Assembly: GCF_018860155.1 (NCBI RefSeq)
Contig: NZ_JAHKNI010000004.1
Coordinates: 186,001-250,000 of the forward strand
Origin: Nocardia albiluteola
GTDB taxonomy: Bacteria > Actinomycetota > Actinomycetes > Mycobacteriales > Mycobacteriaceae
DNA: 64,000 nucleotides
Direction: 5' to 3'
The position numbers and the translations under genes were made by a program. Below are positions 33,577 to 41,694 of the stretch, piece by piece (position 1 is the first letter of the stretch; the number at the start of each line of letters is the position of its first letter). The notes beneath the pieces are model-generated. The model made no database searches. It was given only the letters and a program-made list of their open reading frames with translations, and was not told the origin of the DNA.

Positions 33577-34130
33577 TTCGGGTCCTCCGGGGTGGTTTCG
33601 GTGCCGGGGGCGCCGCCGTCGGCTGGGGTGAAGAACGGATTACCGATCTGCCCACGGGTTTTCAGCACGGTGTCGACGTCGGGGTACCGGGCCGCACCGT
33701 TGGCCAGCGCCGTCGCGGTGGCGAGGCGATTGTTGCGGTAGACCGCCTCCGCGTCGTCGGCCTTCGGGTTGACCCAGACCGCGACGATCAGGCGCAGATC
33801 GGAGACCTCGTCGGGGGCGACGGTGCCCGCGGCGACCGCGTCGGCCACGCCCGCGGCGACCCCGGCCTGCGCAGGGCCCCAGATCATTTCGCCGTGCCGG
33901 TCGTCGACGGGTGCGGCCTTGGAGACGAAGACGGTGAACGGCTGAACCGGCACACCGGGGCGCATGATCACCACGAAGCGTTCGTAACCCGCCGACGGGG
34001 TGGCCAGACTGGTGGTCCACGCCGTTTCGGCGGCGCTGCCGCGCGGGCCGAGGACGGTATTGATGTGCGCCGCGTTGACGCCGGGATCGATGAACGATTC
34101 GCCGAGTTCGACACCGGTGTGCCGGGCCAT
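33573..34130 (-). CDS. Formaldehyde-activating enzyme (Fae) homologue
   Basis: 185 residues from ATG 34130 (GGAGG well placed; a GTG at 34139 is too close to it). It follows Fae closely: LGESFIDPGVNAAHINTVLG, GPRGSAAETAW, WGPAQAGVAAGVADAVAAG and a V-W-V-N-P region equivalent to V-F-I-H-x of Methylobacterium Fae (compared from memory). His22 in the AHI motif matches the catalytic His of Fae; the following Asp is Asn here. Fae joins formaldehyde to tetrahydromethanopterin, a cofactor not expected in this group, so the role may differ. Tightly coupled to the enolase gene. Confidence 0.8.
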   Translation of the reverse strand: MARHTGVELGESFIDPGVNAAHINTVLGPRGSAAETAWTTSLATPSAGYERFVVIMRPGVPVQPFTVFVSKAAPVDDRHGEMIWGPAQAGVAAGVADAVAAGTVAPDEVSDLRLIVAVWVNPKADDAEAVYRNNRLATATALANGAARYPDVDTVLKTRGQIGNPFFTPADGGAPGTETTPEDPK

Positions 34131-34184
34131 GGCTGTCACCTCCGAAGGTGTTGCAGGGGTTGGTGGTTCGGTCGAGCGGCCGGG

Positions 34185-35591
34185 TCAGGCGACCTTGGGC
34201 TCGGTGGCCGGGCTCGCAGCGGTCCGCCGCTCCGCGGTCGTGCGGATGACACCGCGGGCGGCCTTGGAGCTGACCTCGGCCAGGGAACGGCCGGTCGTCT
34301 CCGGCGCCAGGTACTGCGAGCCGATCGCGCCCGCGATGCACACCGCGCCCATCACCGCCATGGTGCCGCCGACGCTCCAGTGGTTCAACGCGATCGGCAA
34401 CAGGAAGGTGCCGATGGCCGCGCCGATCCGGCTGACCGAGCTGGAGAATCCGACGCCGCTGGTGCGCACCGCGGTCGGAAACAGCTCCATCGGGTATACG
34501 CCGCACAGGATGGAGGCCACGCCGTAGGCGAAGAGGTAGACGAAGAATGCGACAGCCACGATCAGCCGCGGCAGCGAGGCGTCGAACGAGACGATCAGCA
34601 GCGCGATGCCGGTGATCCACAGCGGCACGATCAGCAGTCGGCGCCGCCCGACCCGCTCGATCAGGTACCAGCCCAGCACCGCGCCGGCCAGCGCGACGAT
34701 CGTGCCGACCAGCGCGGAGACGATCGGATTGGTCATGTGCAGGGCCTTCAGCACGTCGGCCTGGAAGAAGATGATCGCGAAGTACGGCAGTACCAGGCAC
34801 GTCCAGAACATCGAGACGAAGAAGGTGCGGCCGATGTAGTCGCGGGAGAAGATCGTGGAGAACTTCGCCTCCTCGGGCTGCTCGGCCTGGAAGTCGCCGG
34901 ATTCCAGCGACCAATCCAGCTGCGCGAGAACGGCTTCGGCCTCCTCGCGGCGACCCTGGGACAGCAGCCAGCGCGGCGATTCGGGCAGTCCGTGCCGGGC
35001 GATCAGACACAGCGCCGCCGGTATGAAGGCCGAGACCAGGACCAGCCGCCACTCGTGCGGGTAGGCGCGGGTGATCAGGTAGCCGATGAGGAAGGCCACG
35101 ACATAGCCGACGTTCCATGCGATCTGGAGGAACGAGGTGAGCCGGGCGCGCAGCGAGGTCGGGGAGAACTCGGTGATCAGTGGCGAACCGATCGCGTAGT
35201 CGGCGCCGACCGCCAGGCCCATGATCAGGCCCAGCGCGAACATCTGCCACGAGGACTGCACGAAGAACATCAGCACCGAGGCGATCGCGAACCCGGCCAG
35301 GTCGCCCAGGAACATCGCCTTGCGGCCGACCCTGTCGGTAAGCCAGCCGAAAGTGGTTGCGCCGATGAAGATTCCGATCAGCGTGGCGGAGGAGATCAGG
35401 CCCGCCCAGGTGGTGGTGACGTGCAGATCGTCCTTGAACGTCTGCAGCGCCATCGTCACGCCGATGACCGCGAATATGTAGCCGTCGATGAACATTCCGC
35501 CCGCGGTCACGGCCGTGAGCCGTTTCAGGAACCGCCAGGCCTTGGGGCCTACGACGGGTTCGGCGGGATCGTGGATTTCGGCACTCGTCAT
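34185..35591 (-). CDS. MFS sugar/acid porter
   Basis: 468 residues from ATG 35591. Twelve TM segments are apparent. Sugar-porter-type motifs: FGWLTDRVGRKAMFLGDLAG after TM2, PESPRWLLSQGRREEAEAVL in the central loop, and YLIERVGRRRLLIVPLWI before TM8; MELFPTAVRTSGVGF near the end. First gene of the catabolic operon and divergent from the IclR regulator, so it probably imports the pathway substrate, likely an acidic sugar or aromatic acid. Confidence 0.87.
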   Translation of the reverse strand: MTSAEIHDPAEPVVGPKAWRFLKRLTAVTAGGMFIDGYIFAVIGVTMALQTFKDDLHVTTTWAGLISSATLIGIFIGATTFGWLTDRVGRKAMFLGDLAGFAIASVLMFFVQSSWQMFALGLIMGLAVGADYAIGSPLITEFSPTSLRARLTSFLQIAWNVGYVVAFLIGYLITRAYPHEWRLVLVSAFIPAALCLIARHGLPESPRWLLSQGRREEAEAVLAQLDWSLESGDFQAEQPEEAKFSTIFSRDYIGRTFFVSMFWTCLVLPYFAIIFFQADVLKALHMTNPIVSALVGTIVALAGAVLGWYLIERVGRRRLLIVPLWITGIALLIVSFDASLPRLIVAVAFFVYLFAYGVASILCGVYPMELFPTAVRTSGVGFSSSVSRIGAAIGTFLLPIALNHWSVGGTMAVMGAVCIAGAIGSQYLAPETTGRSLAEVSSKAARGVIRTTAERRTAASPATEPKVA

Positions 35592-35694
35592 TGCAATGCA
35601 CTCTCTTCCTGCAGCATGCCGTGGCACACCGATGGGGGCGGTGTGAGCCACGGCACTTCAATGGAGCGAAGGTATCGCGAGCATTGACATTCAA

Positions 35695-35708
35695 GCAACC
35701 ACTGTTGC
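35695..35708. promoter_or_regulatory. Inverted repeat in the MFS/IclR divergent promoter region
   Basis: GCAAC-CACT-GTTGC lies 104 bp before the porter start and 119 bp before the IclR start. A second GTTG...CAAC pair overlaps it at 35704-35720. Short but placed where an IclR operator is expected. Confidence 0.4.
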
Positions 35709-35826
35709 ACGATAATCAACACAATGACGCGGGCGGCGGCCGAACCGTGGGGTTACGGCGTGAGATGGACCGTCCGACTGCGAGGCGGGGTCGTCGGCCC
35801 CGCCGTGAGCTCCGATAGGGGGAGTA

Positions 35827-36660
35827 ATGGCTGATCAGCGGACCTACAGCTCCGGTTTGATCCGCGATGTCGAGCTGCTGGAGGTGCTGGCGCGGCCCGA
35901 TGCCGCGGCCGGGTTGGGTGTCTCCCGGATCGCCGAGCTGGCCGGGCGCGACAAGGCGCAGGTCTCCCGCGCGCTGGCCACGCTCGCCGAGGCCGGTCTG
36001 GTGGCCCGCGACGAGGACACCAAGGCCTACCGCCCGGGCTGGCGGCTGTTCGCCCTGGCCACGCACGCCACCGAAACTCAGCTGGCGCATGTGTCCGCGC
36101 CGTACCTGCGCAAGGTGGTGGGAGGCCTGAACGAGACCACCCACCTGTGCGTCCTGCGCGGCAACCGGGTGCTGACCCTGCACAGCGAGCTGGCGACGCA
36201 CGCCTTCCGCGGCATCGGCTGGGAGGGCACCTCGGTCGACCCCTACACCACCTCCGCGGGCCGCACCCTGATGAGCGAATGGGACGACGAGACCATCACC
36301 CGCTGGTGGGACCTGTTTCCCCCGGACCGTCCCGCGTCGCCGATCGCCACCGCGATACCCGTTGGCGCACAGGCGGATACGGACTGGCTGACGTTGGAGT
36401 TCCTGCTGGGCAGGGTCGCCGACATCCGGCAGCGCGGATATGCCTCGGTGGACGAGGAATTCGAGCCCGGGCTGGTCGGTGTGTCCGCGCCGGTCTACGG
36501 CTTCCGCGGCGACGTCGTCGCCGCCATCAACGTCTCCGCCCCGAAACAGCGCCTGGGCAACCATTTACGCGAGGCGGGAGAGTTCACGCGCACGGTGGCC
36601 GATCAGCTGTCGGCGACTCTCGGCGCGCCGGCGCGGCGGAAGCGCCCGAAATCCGGGTGA
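35827..36660 (+). CDS. IclR-family regulator of the catabolic cluster
   Basis: 277 residues. The N-terminal winged helix reads VELLEVLARPDAAAGLGVSR and IAELAGRDKAQVSRALATLAEAGLVAR (about 14-65, quoted in part); the effector domain has LNETTHLCVLRGNRVLTLHS and GYASVDEEFEPGLVGVSAPV. GGGGGAG precedes ATG 35827. It is divergent from the MFS-Fae-enolase operon, so it is the likely pathway-specific regulator. Effector unknown. Confidence 0.88.
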   Translation: MADQRTYSSGLIRDVELLEVLARPDAAAGLGVSRIAELAGRDKAQVSRALATLAEAGLVARDEDTKAYRPGWRLFALATHATETQLAHVSAPYLRKVVGGLNETTHLCVLRGNRVLTLHSELATHAFRGIGWEGTSVDPYTTSAGRTLMSEWDDETITRWWDLFPPDRPASPIATAIPVGAQADTDWLTLEFLLGRVADIRQRGYASVDEEFEPGLVGVSAPVYGFRGDVVAAINVSAPKQRLGNHLREAGEFTRTVADQLSATLGAPARRKRPKSG

Positions 36661-36687
36661 CGCCGCGGACTTCGGGCGCGAAACGGA

Positions 36688-37098
36688 TCAGGGGAAGTTA
36701 CGGAATACGCCGTCTTCGCCCGCGGCGTCCGCGTAGTCCCGGACATCCATGTTGGCGTTGTCGAGATTGCCGACCACTTCCCACAACTCGGACGAGGCGA
36801 CGCGCGCGGTCGTCCCGCGCCCCGCGTCGAACAGGTCGAGTACGAGCACCGGATAATCCGCGTTCGTCATGGTCTGCTGGTCCGCCAGCATGACGTACGT
36901 GTCGTTCTCATCCTCGTCTCCCTCGGGGAGCTCGTCGAGGAACTGCTGCACCGTGATGTCGCGGTACTCCGGATTGTCCACGAACTCGACGAAGTTGTCG
37001 GGGTGCCCGATCGCCTCGACCGCGGACTTCTCGATCGCTGAACGGCAAGCCTCCCAAGCCTGTTCATCGGAGAAGTCCGTGCGCACGACGAGCGACAT
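36688..37098 (-). CDS. DUF6924-family hypothetical protein
   Basis: 136 residues from ATG 37098 with GAGAGA before it; a GTG at 37122 is also in frame. The acidic protein reads MSLVVRTDFSDEQAWEACRS, then DENDTYVMLADQQTMTNAD, DAGRGTTARVASSELWEVVG and DVRDYADAAGEDGVFRNF, matching the actinobacterial DUF6924 family. No catalytic motif, signal or TM is seen. It stands alone between an IclR gene and a TetR relic. Confidence 0.75.
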   Translation of the reverse strand: MSLVVRTDFSDEQAWEACRSAIEKSAVEAIGHPDNFVEFVDNPEYRDITVQQFLDELPEGDEDENDTYVMLADQQTMTNADYPVLVLDLFDAGRGTTARVASSELWEVVGNLDNANMDVRDYADAAGEDGVFRNFP

Positions 37099-37252
37099 CT
37101 GGGTCTCTCGCTGGATGATCACGAGTGTGGAGTCCCTTCCCGGGAGTGGATCTGGATTCCTCGATCACATCACATTCTCCGCCTACGCGCTCCGCGGCCC
37201 CTCCGCCGCGTCCCGATCTTGATGCGAAACCGCAACGGGCCGAGCGCGAGGC

Positions 37253-37455
37253 TCAACCCAGGCCGAGGGAGTCCGCCAGGTCGAGCATTTCCGCGTGGTA
37301 CAGAGCCACGGGCCGGCTGGTCTGCGGGCCGAGGTGGCCGTGCACCTCGAGGGCGACGAGGCCGTGCATGCGACCCCAGATTCGCAGGGCGAGAGCGAGT
37401 GCTGCGGGCGGGAGGCCGGGGAAAGCGGCGCGGGTGGTGGCGGCGAGGGCCGGTG
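37253..37455 (-). pseudogene. TetR regulator C-terminal relic
   Basis: An open stretch reads LAATTRAAFPGLPPAALALA, LRIWGRMHGLVALEVHGHLG and SRPVALYHAEMLDLADSLGL, then stops at 37253-37255. W-x-R-x-H-G-L-V-A-L-E is the C-terminal WHG-type ligand domain of TetR proteins. The frame meets a stop immediately upstream, and the DNA-binding half is missing, replaced by the monooxygenase gene at 37460. A gene remnant. Confidence 0.75.
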
Positions 37456-37459
37456 TGAA

Positions 37460-37849
37460 CTACCGGTCCCCATTTTCCGGGAGCTCGGAGCCGTCGAATT
37501 CCGGCGGCTCCGAGTCGTTTCTAAGAAGTTCGACCACGACCTCATAAGCTGCCGGGTTGGCTGAAACCGACAACTGGGCGTTCTCCGCCATAGCTCGAAA
37601 CGCGGGGTCGGCTTGGGCCGCTTCCAGATCGGCCTGGCTGTCCCAATGCGCAACGTTGACAAGTTGGAACCGCGCCGTCGAAGAGATCGCCCGATGCAGT
37701 CGTGAGTCTCGGAATCCGGGAGCACTCGCCATGAGCTGTGCGCGGATACGCCATTGGGTGATGGCCTCGTCGACCTGGTCGGCTGGAACCTCGAATACGT
37801 TGATCAAGGTGACCGGCCGATCGTCGTCGTTGCTATCGAGTTGCGTCAT
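37460..37849 (-). CDS. Antibiotic-biosynthesis-monooxygenase-fold protein
   Basis: 129 residues. The ferredoxin-like ABM dimer fold is indicated by VTLINVFEVPADQVDEAITQ, APGFRDSRLHRAISS, FQLVNVAHWDSQADLEAAQA and an ending VVVELLRND. Members are heme-degrading or quinone-forming monooxygenases, or have no known activity. Start ATG 37849. Its 3' end abuts the TetR relic. Confidence 0.8.
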   Translation of the reverse strand: MTQLDSNDDDRPVTLINVFEVPADQVDEAITQWRIRAQLMASAPGFRDSRLHRAISSTARFQLVNVAHWDSQADLEAAQADPAFRAMAENAQLSVSANPAAYEVVVELLRNDSEPPEFDGSELPENGDR

Positions 37850-37916
37850 GATGTTCCCTTGTGTTGATGATGATTGGGGATTGGTAACCCGGATGCTCTG
37901 GGCCGCGATACCCGGA

Positions 37917-38309
37917 TCAGTTGTCCGGGCTTATGACCCGGTCCACCGCGACCTCGATCACCACCAGCCCTGGCGGGCTGGGCGGCGGGGACGAGTAGCG
38001 GCTGGTATACCGGCGCACGCCCTCGGCTATGCGCCGCGGATCATCTGATACGACGGCCGGACCTTCGAGCGTCAGCCACCGAAAACCTGCCGTCTGGCAG
38101 ATCGCGACGCGGCCGCCGGGGCCGGCCAGGATATTCCTAGCCTTGCGTCGCGACTTGATCGTCATGACGCGCGCCAACCCGGACGTGCGATCCCAGGTAA
38201 ATCGCACGGGCACCACGTGGGGCGACCCGTCGGGTCGCACGGTGGTCAGCGTGCAGGCGTGGTTCTCGGCCAAGAAGGCCTCGGCCGAGGCCGACAACGA
38301 CACAGACAT
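37917..38309 (-). CDS. Pyridoxamine-phosphate-oxidase-fold flavin/F420 protein
   Basis: 130 residues from ATG 38309. The split-barrel pattern of F420- or FMN-binding reductases is present: AFLAENHACTLTTVRPDGSP, HVVPVRFTWD, VMTIKSRRKARNILAGPGGR, VAICQTAGFRWLTLEGPAVV. The SRRKARNI segment matches the phosphate-binding part of F420 family members. Two oxidoreductase genes and a TetR regulator follow upstream, so it may take part in a small redox detoxification cluster. Confidence 0.8.
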   Translation of the reverse strand: MSVSLSASAEAFLAENHACTLTTVRPDGSPHVVPVRFTWDRTSGLARVMTIKSRRKARNILAGPGGRVAICQTAGFRWLTLEGPAVVSDDPRRIAEGVRRYTSRYSSPPPSPPGLVVIEVAVDRVISPDN

Positions 38310-38376
38310 TGTGCTCAATCCTTTTATCGTGGAAGGAATTTCAGCGTTCACCGCCGACAGCGTCGCCATAGGTCTA

Positions 38377-39069
38377 CTACCGCTTCCGGGTGGCCTCGCT
38401 CCAGATCAGCTTGGCGATATTGGGCTTGATCTGGGTTGTCGCGACACCTATCGCCTTGCGGGTGAAGCGGCCGTCCGTGAGCTGTCCGAGCATGGCTGCG
38501 GCGAGGTCGGATCGGGCAGTGAACACCCCGTCGGCGCTGTTCTCGTCTGTCACGTAGTCGGTCACGTCCGGGTGATCGAAAAGACCGGAGGGTCGGACAA
38601 TCGTCCAGTCCAACTCGCTGGCGCGGACTGCGGCCTCCATCCGCCGCATGTCCTCGTGGGCGGTACGGGCCAGGACCCGGTTCACGTACGGGTCGAACAC
38701 GTTGTTGAAAAAGACGGCGTTGCTCGGCCTCCAACCGGGATCGAGGACGCTCGAGCTGATCACGATCAGCCGCTTCACACCCTGCCGGTGCATCGCCTCC
38801 GCAATGTGCCCGGTACCGGTGGAGTATGTGTCGACAGGTCCCCGGGTCGGTGCTGCGCCGAGGGCGGACAGCACAGCGTCGCTGCCGGCGACCACAGCCT
38901 CGACGGCTTCGGGATCGGCGACGTCCGCTCGGGCCAAGGTCAGGCCTGGACGGGGCGTGAGTTTCTCCGGCCGCCGGGCTACGGCGGTGACGTGGTGGCC
39001 TGCGGCGAGTGCCTGGTCGGTCAGTTGGCGGCCGGTCGGGCCGGTGGCTCCGAACACTGTGATGAGCAT
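38377..39069 (-). CDS. NAD(P)-binding SDR-like oxidoreductase
   Basis: 230 residues from ATG 39069. The atypical SDR (NmrA-like) pattern is clear: VFGATGPTGRQLTDQALAAG, VAGSDAVLSALGAAPTRGPV, GVKRLIVISSSVLDPGW, ELDWTIVRPSGLFDHPDVTD. Related proteins reduce flavins or biliverdin, or sense NADPH. It diverges from the TetR regulator at 39142 with 72 bp between, suggesting local repression. Confidence 0.85.
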   Translation of the reverse strand: MLITVFGATGPTGRQLTDQALAAGHHVTAVARRPEKLTPRPGLTLARADVADPEAVEAVVAGSDAVLSALGAAPTRGPVDTYSTGTGHIAEAMHRQGVKRLIVISSSVLDPGWRPSNAVFFNNVFDPYVNRVLARTAHEDMRRMEAAVRASELDWTIVRPSGLFDHPDVTDYVTDENSADGVFTARSDLAAAMLGQLTDGRFTRKAIGVATTQIKPNIAKLIWSEATRKR

Positions 39070-39141
39070 GTGCGTGACTCCTTCGATCTTCGTGGGTGGG
39101 GCGTGCTTGACACTGGCACCCACGAGTCGTGGAATTCAACG

Positions 39142-39747
39142 ATGCTGAATAAATCGCGTGGTCGCCCGAGGGGCCGTCCGCCTACGCGGGAACACATCGC
39201 GGAGGCGGCGCAGGAGCTGTTCCTGCGTCACGGTTTCCGGCGTACAACGGTGCGCGCGGTGGCCGCGCGAGCCGGGGTCGACTCGGCGGCGGTCATCTAT
39301 CACTTCGGTACCAAACAAGGCCTTTTCGTCGAGGTCATGCGCGTGGCCTGCAGTCGCACGCTCAACCTGGCCGCGGTCGTGGACGGTCCGGCGGAGGGCT
39401 TGGCCGACCGGCTGCTGTGCTCGGTCGTCGACGGCTGGGAGGCCACCGATCCCGCCGAGAACCGGCTGGCAGCCCGAGACGAAGACGTCATGCGCGTCCT
39501 GCGCGACTACCTGGAGAACGAGGTAATCAGCGGACTTGCTGAATATTTGGGCGGCCCCGACGCCACCGAACGCGCCACCGCCGCCGTCGCTCTGATCGGT
39601 GGAGTGATCTTTACCAGGTACCTCAACCCCCTCGCCCCCGTCACTGCCATGACACCGCACGCGCTGCGCCGCGTCCTGGGCCCCCCGCTACACAGCGCCC
39701 TGTACCCCCGCCGCACCCCAACCCATAGCCGCATCGCAACCCGATAG
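39142..39747 (+). CDS. TetR-family transcriptional regulator
   Basis: 201 residues from ATG 39142. Basic N-terminus RGRPRGRPPTREH, helix-turn-helix AAQELFLRHGFRRTTVRAVA with AGVDSAAVIYHFGTKQGLF, and a C-terminal domain with a short Pro/Arg-rich tail. The frame is open far upstream (antisense of the SDR gene), but only this start yields the TetR protein. Divergent from the SDR gene at 39069. Confidence 0.87.
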   Translation: MLNKSRGRPRGRPPTREHIAEAAQELFLRHGFRRTTVRAVAARAGVDSAAVIYHFGTKQGLFVEVMRVACSRTLNLAAVVDGPAEGLADRLLCSVVDGWEATDPAENRLAARDEDVMRVLRDYLENEVISGLAEYLGGPDATERATAAVALIGGVIFTRYLNPLAPVTAMTPHALRRVLGPPLHSALYPRRTPTHSRIATR

Positions 39748-39945
39748 ACCCATCGAATCGACAACCCTGCGCGGGAGGTGCGAATCATGCGGTGTCGCCG
39801 ACTGGTTCGAGGGCGACGCGGTAGCCGAGCTTCGAGTGTCGGTGGACGATGGTTATCCAGAGCTTTCAGAGCTGTGTCGTCGATGTCGAGCACGAGGCTT
39901 TCGCATTCCCGGGAACTGCGTCGTGGAGGTGGCTACCCGTTCGAT

Positions 39946-41250
39946 TCACCGCAGCAGAAAGGCGATGAGCGGCAGGACAACTGCGGTGTAGGTGCCGAAT
40001 ATCGTGGTGGCGATCTGGCCGCGGGGTATTCGTGGCAATCGGGTTCCGATGCCCGCGTAGGTGCCCAGGGCTACGAACAGCATTCCCCATGCGGTCAGTG
40101 CGCGGCTGCCGATCTGGCCGAGGTGGCCGGAGAAGACGATTGCCATGGCCGCGATGGTCAGTCCGGCGGCGACGCCGCAGATCCACAGGGCGGCACCGGC
40201 GTGGGCGTTCATGACCACCGGGCGGCCGCCCGCGATGGCCAGCCGGTGTGGTTCGGCCAGGTGGGCCGTTCGGGAGCGTTCTCGAGCTCTCGGATTCCTT
40301 GCCGGGGACGGGATTTCGTCCGATCCCTGCTTGGCGAGTGTCATTGCCGTCAGGGCCTGTGCCGTGGCAGAGGTGGTCACATATCCGTCCGGTGAGGTAC
40401 GGAATCCGCCGTACTGGGCGTGCATGCGATCGGTTTCCTGCAGGTCGAGCAGGGTCGTGAGCGCCTGTGATACCGCCGGATCGGCGATCGACCGGGGCTC
40501 GGCGGCCAGGACCGCGCCGAGCGCGGTGTGCAGCGTCAGATGCCGCCAGCTCTCGGCGACGCCGTCCCGGACGAACGTCTCCTTCGCGACGCCGGCATCA
40601 CCGCGCCGCAACGCTGCGAGTAAGCGGCAGACGGCCAGCTCGCGGGCGTGGGCGAAGCGTTCCCCGCCGATCGCGGCGATCTCGGGCCGGACCAGCGCGG
40701 CCACCACATAGGCCGACTCATAGAGCGGCCGAGGGCGTGGATCGTGGTCCAGTATCGCGGCCACCAGGCAGCCCGCGCCCCACAGAATCGCCTGTGCCAC
40801 ATCCTCATCGGAGGATGCGGCCGCATCGAGCGCGGCAATCGCGTTGGCGGTGGCCATGACCGACACGGGCCCCGACCGGCTCGACATCGGCCATCCGCCG
40901 GTGTCGGCGTCCTGCGCCGCGAGTAACGACTCGCGCAGCTCCACCTCATCGGCGTCGTCTGCCTGGGCCCCCAGTTCGCGCAATGCCCGCAATCGCCAGG
41001 ACGTATCGATCGGCGCCATGCGCTCGCCCCCGTCCAGCAACGGCTGGCGCAACAGTTCGGAAACCTCCTGCGCCCAAGGGATTTCCCGCCCGCAGACCCG
41101 TAGCGCGCACACGACCTCCGCCGTGCTCATCGCATTCGGTGGCACGTCCGCAAGCCAGCCCCAGCCCGTGCCCCCGGGCTCGTCGGACATCTGATTCCGG
41201 TACAGCCACTCCGCCGCCGCACCGATTCTCGTCTCCAGATCCATTCGCAC
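39946..41250 (-). CDS. Alpha/alpha-toroid (prenyltransferase/squalene-cyclase-like) protein with C-terminal TM helices
   Basis: 434 residues from GTG 41250 (ATG at 41244). The first 300 residues contain toroid repeats like those of the prenyltransferase/squalene oxidase group: AAEWLYRNQMSDEPGGTGWG, QDADTGGWPMSSRSGPVSVM with a QW-like motif, and YGGFRTSPDGYVTTSATAQA. The cyclase DxDD motif is not seen. The last 90 residues form about three TM helices (AALWICGVAAGLTIAAMAIV, ALTAWGMLFVALGTYAGIG, TTIFGTYTAVVLPLIAFLL). A membrane-anchored toroid is unusual; no partner gene is evident. Not assignable to terpene synthesis. Confidence 0.7.
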   Translation of the reverse strand: MRMDLETRIGAAAEWLYRNQMSDEPGGTGWGWLADVPPNAMSTAEVVCALRVCGREIPWAQEVSELLRQPLLDGGERMAPIDTSWRLRALRELGAQADDADEVELRESLLAAQDADTGGWPMSSRSGPVSVMATANAIAALDAAASSDEDVAQAILWGAGCLVAAILDHDPRPRPLYESAYVVAALVRPEIAAIGGERFAHARELAVCRLLAALRRGDAGVAKETFVRDGVAESWRHLTLHTALGAVLAAEPRSIADPAVSQALTTLLDLQETDRMHAQYGGFRTSPDGYVTTSATAQALTAMTLAKQGSDEIPSPARNPRARERSRTAHLAEPHRLAIAGGRPVVMNAHAGAALWICGVAAGLTIAAMAIVFSGHLGQIGSRALTAWGMLFVALGTYAGIGTRLPRIPRGQIATTIFGTYTAVVLPLIAFLLR

Positions 41251-41694
41251 CGCAACCGCCTTTGTTGCCGTTCGATCCGTCTACCTCCATCGATACCCGT
41301 CGGTCTGTGTTCGTGTACCGGGCGGCGTCGGATAGTTATGCGAATTGAACCGAGGAGAAATATGACTTGCGTGCTGCGCTGGTCGTCGGCACTGTCACCC
41401 GGTTCGAGCCGGTGGCATTTGGGGAAGCAGCCCAGATCCGCACGCAATTCTTCACCGAGACAGCGTGACCGGGCACGGCGGTACCGAGCCGGTCACGCCG
41501 TCGGGCGCCGGTGCGCAGGGGCACCCACACCATCCACCGCATCTACTCCTTCTTCGACCCCATTCCCAGCTGACGTCCGGACGCGACGAGCGAGCCCGAA
41601 CCATGCGTTGGCCGCACGGACTTTGGTGGGTGGGTTCGCCCGAACGCGTGTGTCGCTTGACTCTGACACCATGTGAGACCGCAGACTCACTGGC
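41251..41694. other. Gap with decayed coding fragments
   Basis: 444 bp with no intact gene. On the plus strand a short frame at 41367-41468 reads RAALVVGTVTRFEPVAFGEA and stops, and near 41510-41574 another reads THTIHRIYSFFDPIPS and stops. Both look protein-like but are too short to classify. They may be remnants of one or two genes. GAGGAG precedes the first fragment. Confidence 0.3.

Noticed and set aside
33640..35694. Minus-strand frame of 684 codons in another phase of the MFS gene
   Set aside because: It overlaps the MFS and Fae frames, both of which have clear family motifs; the alternative reading is Arg-rich nonsense.
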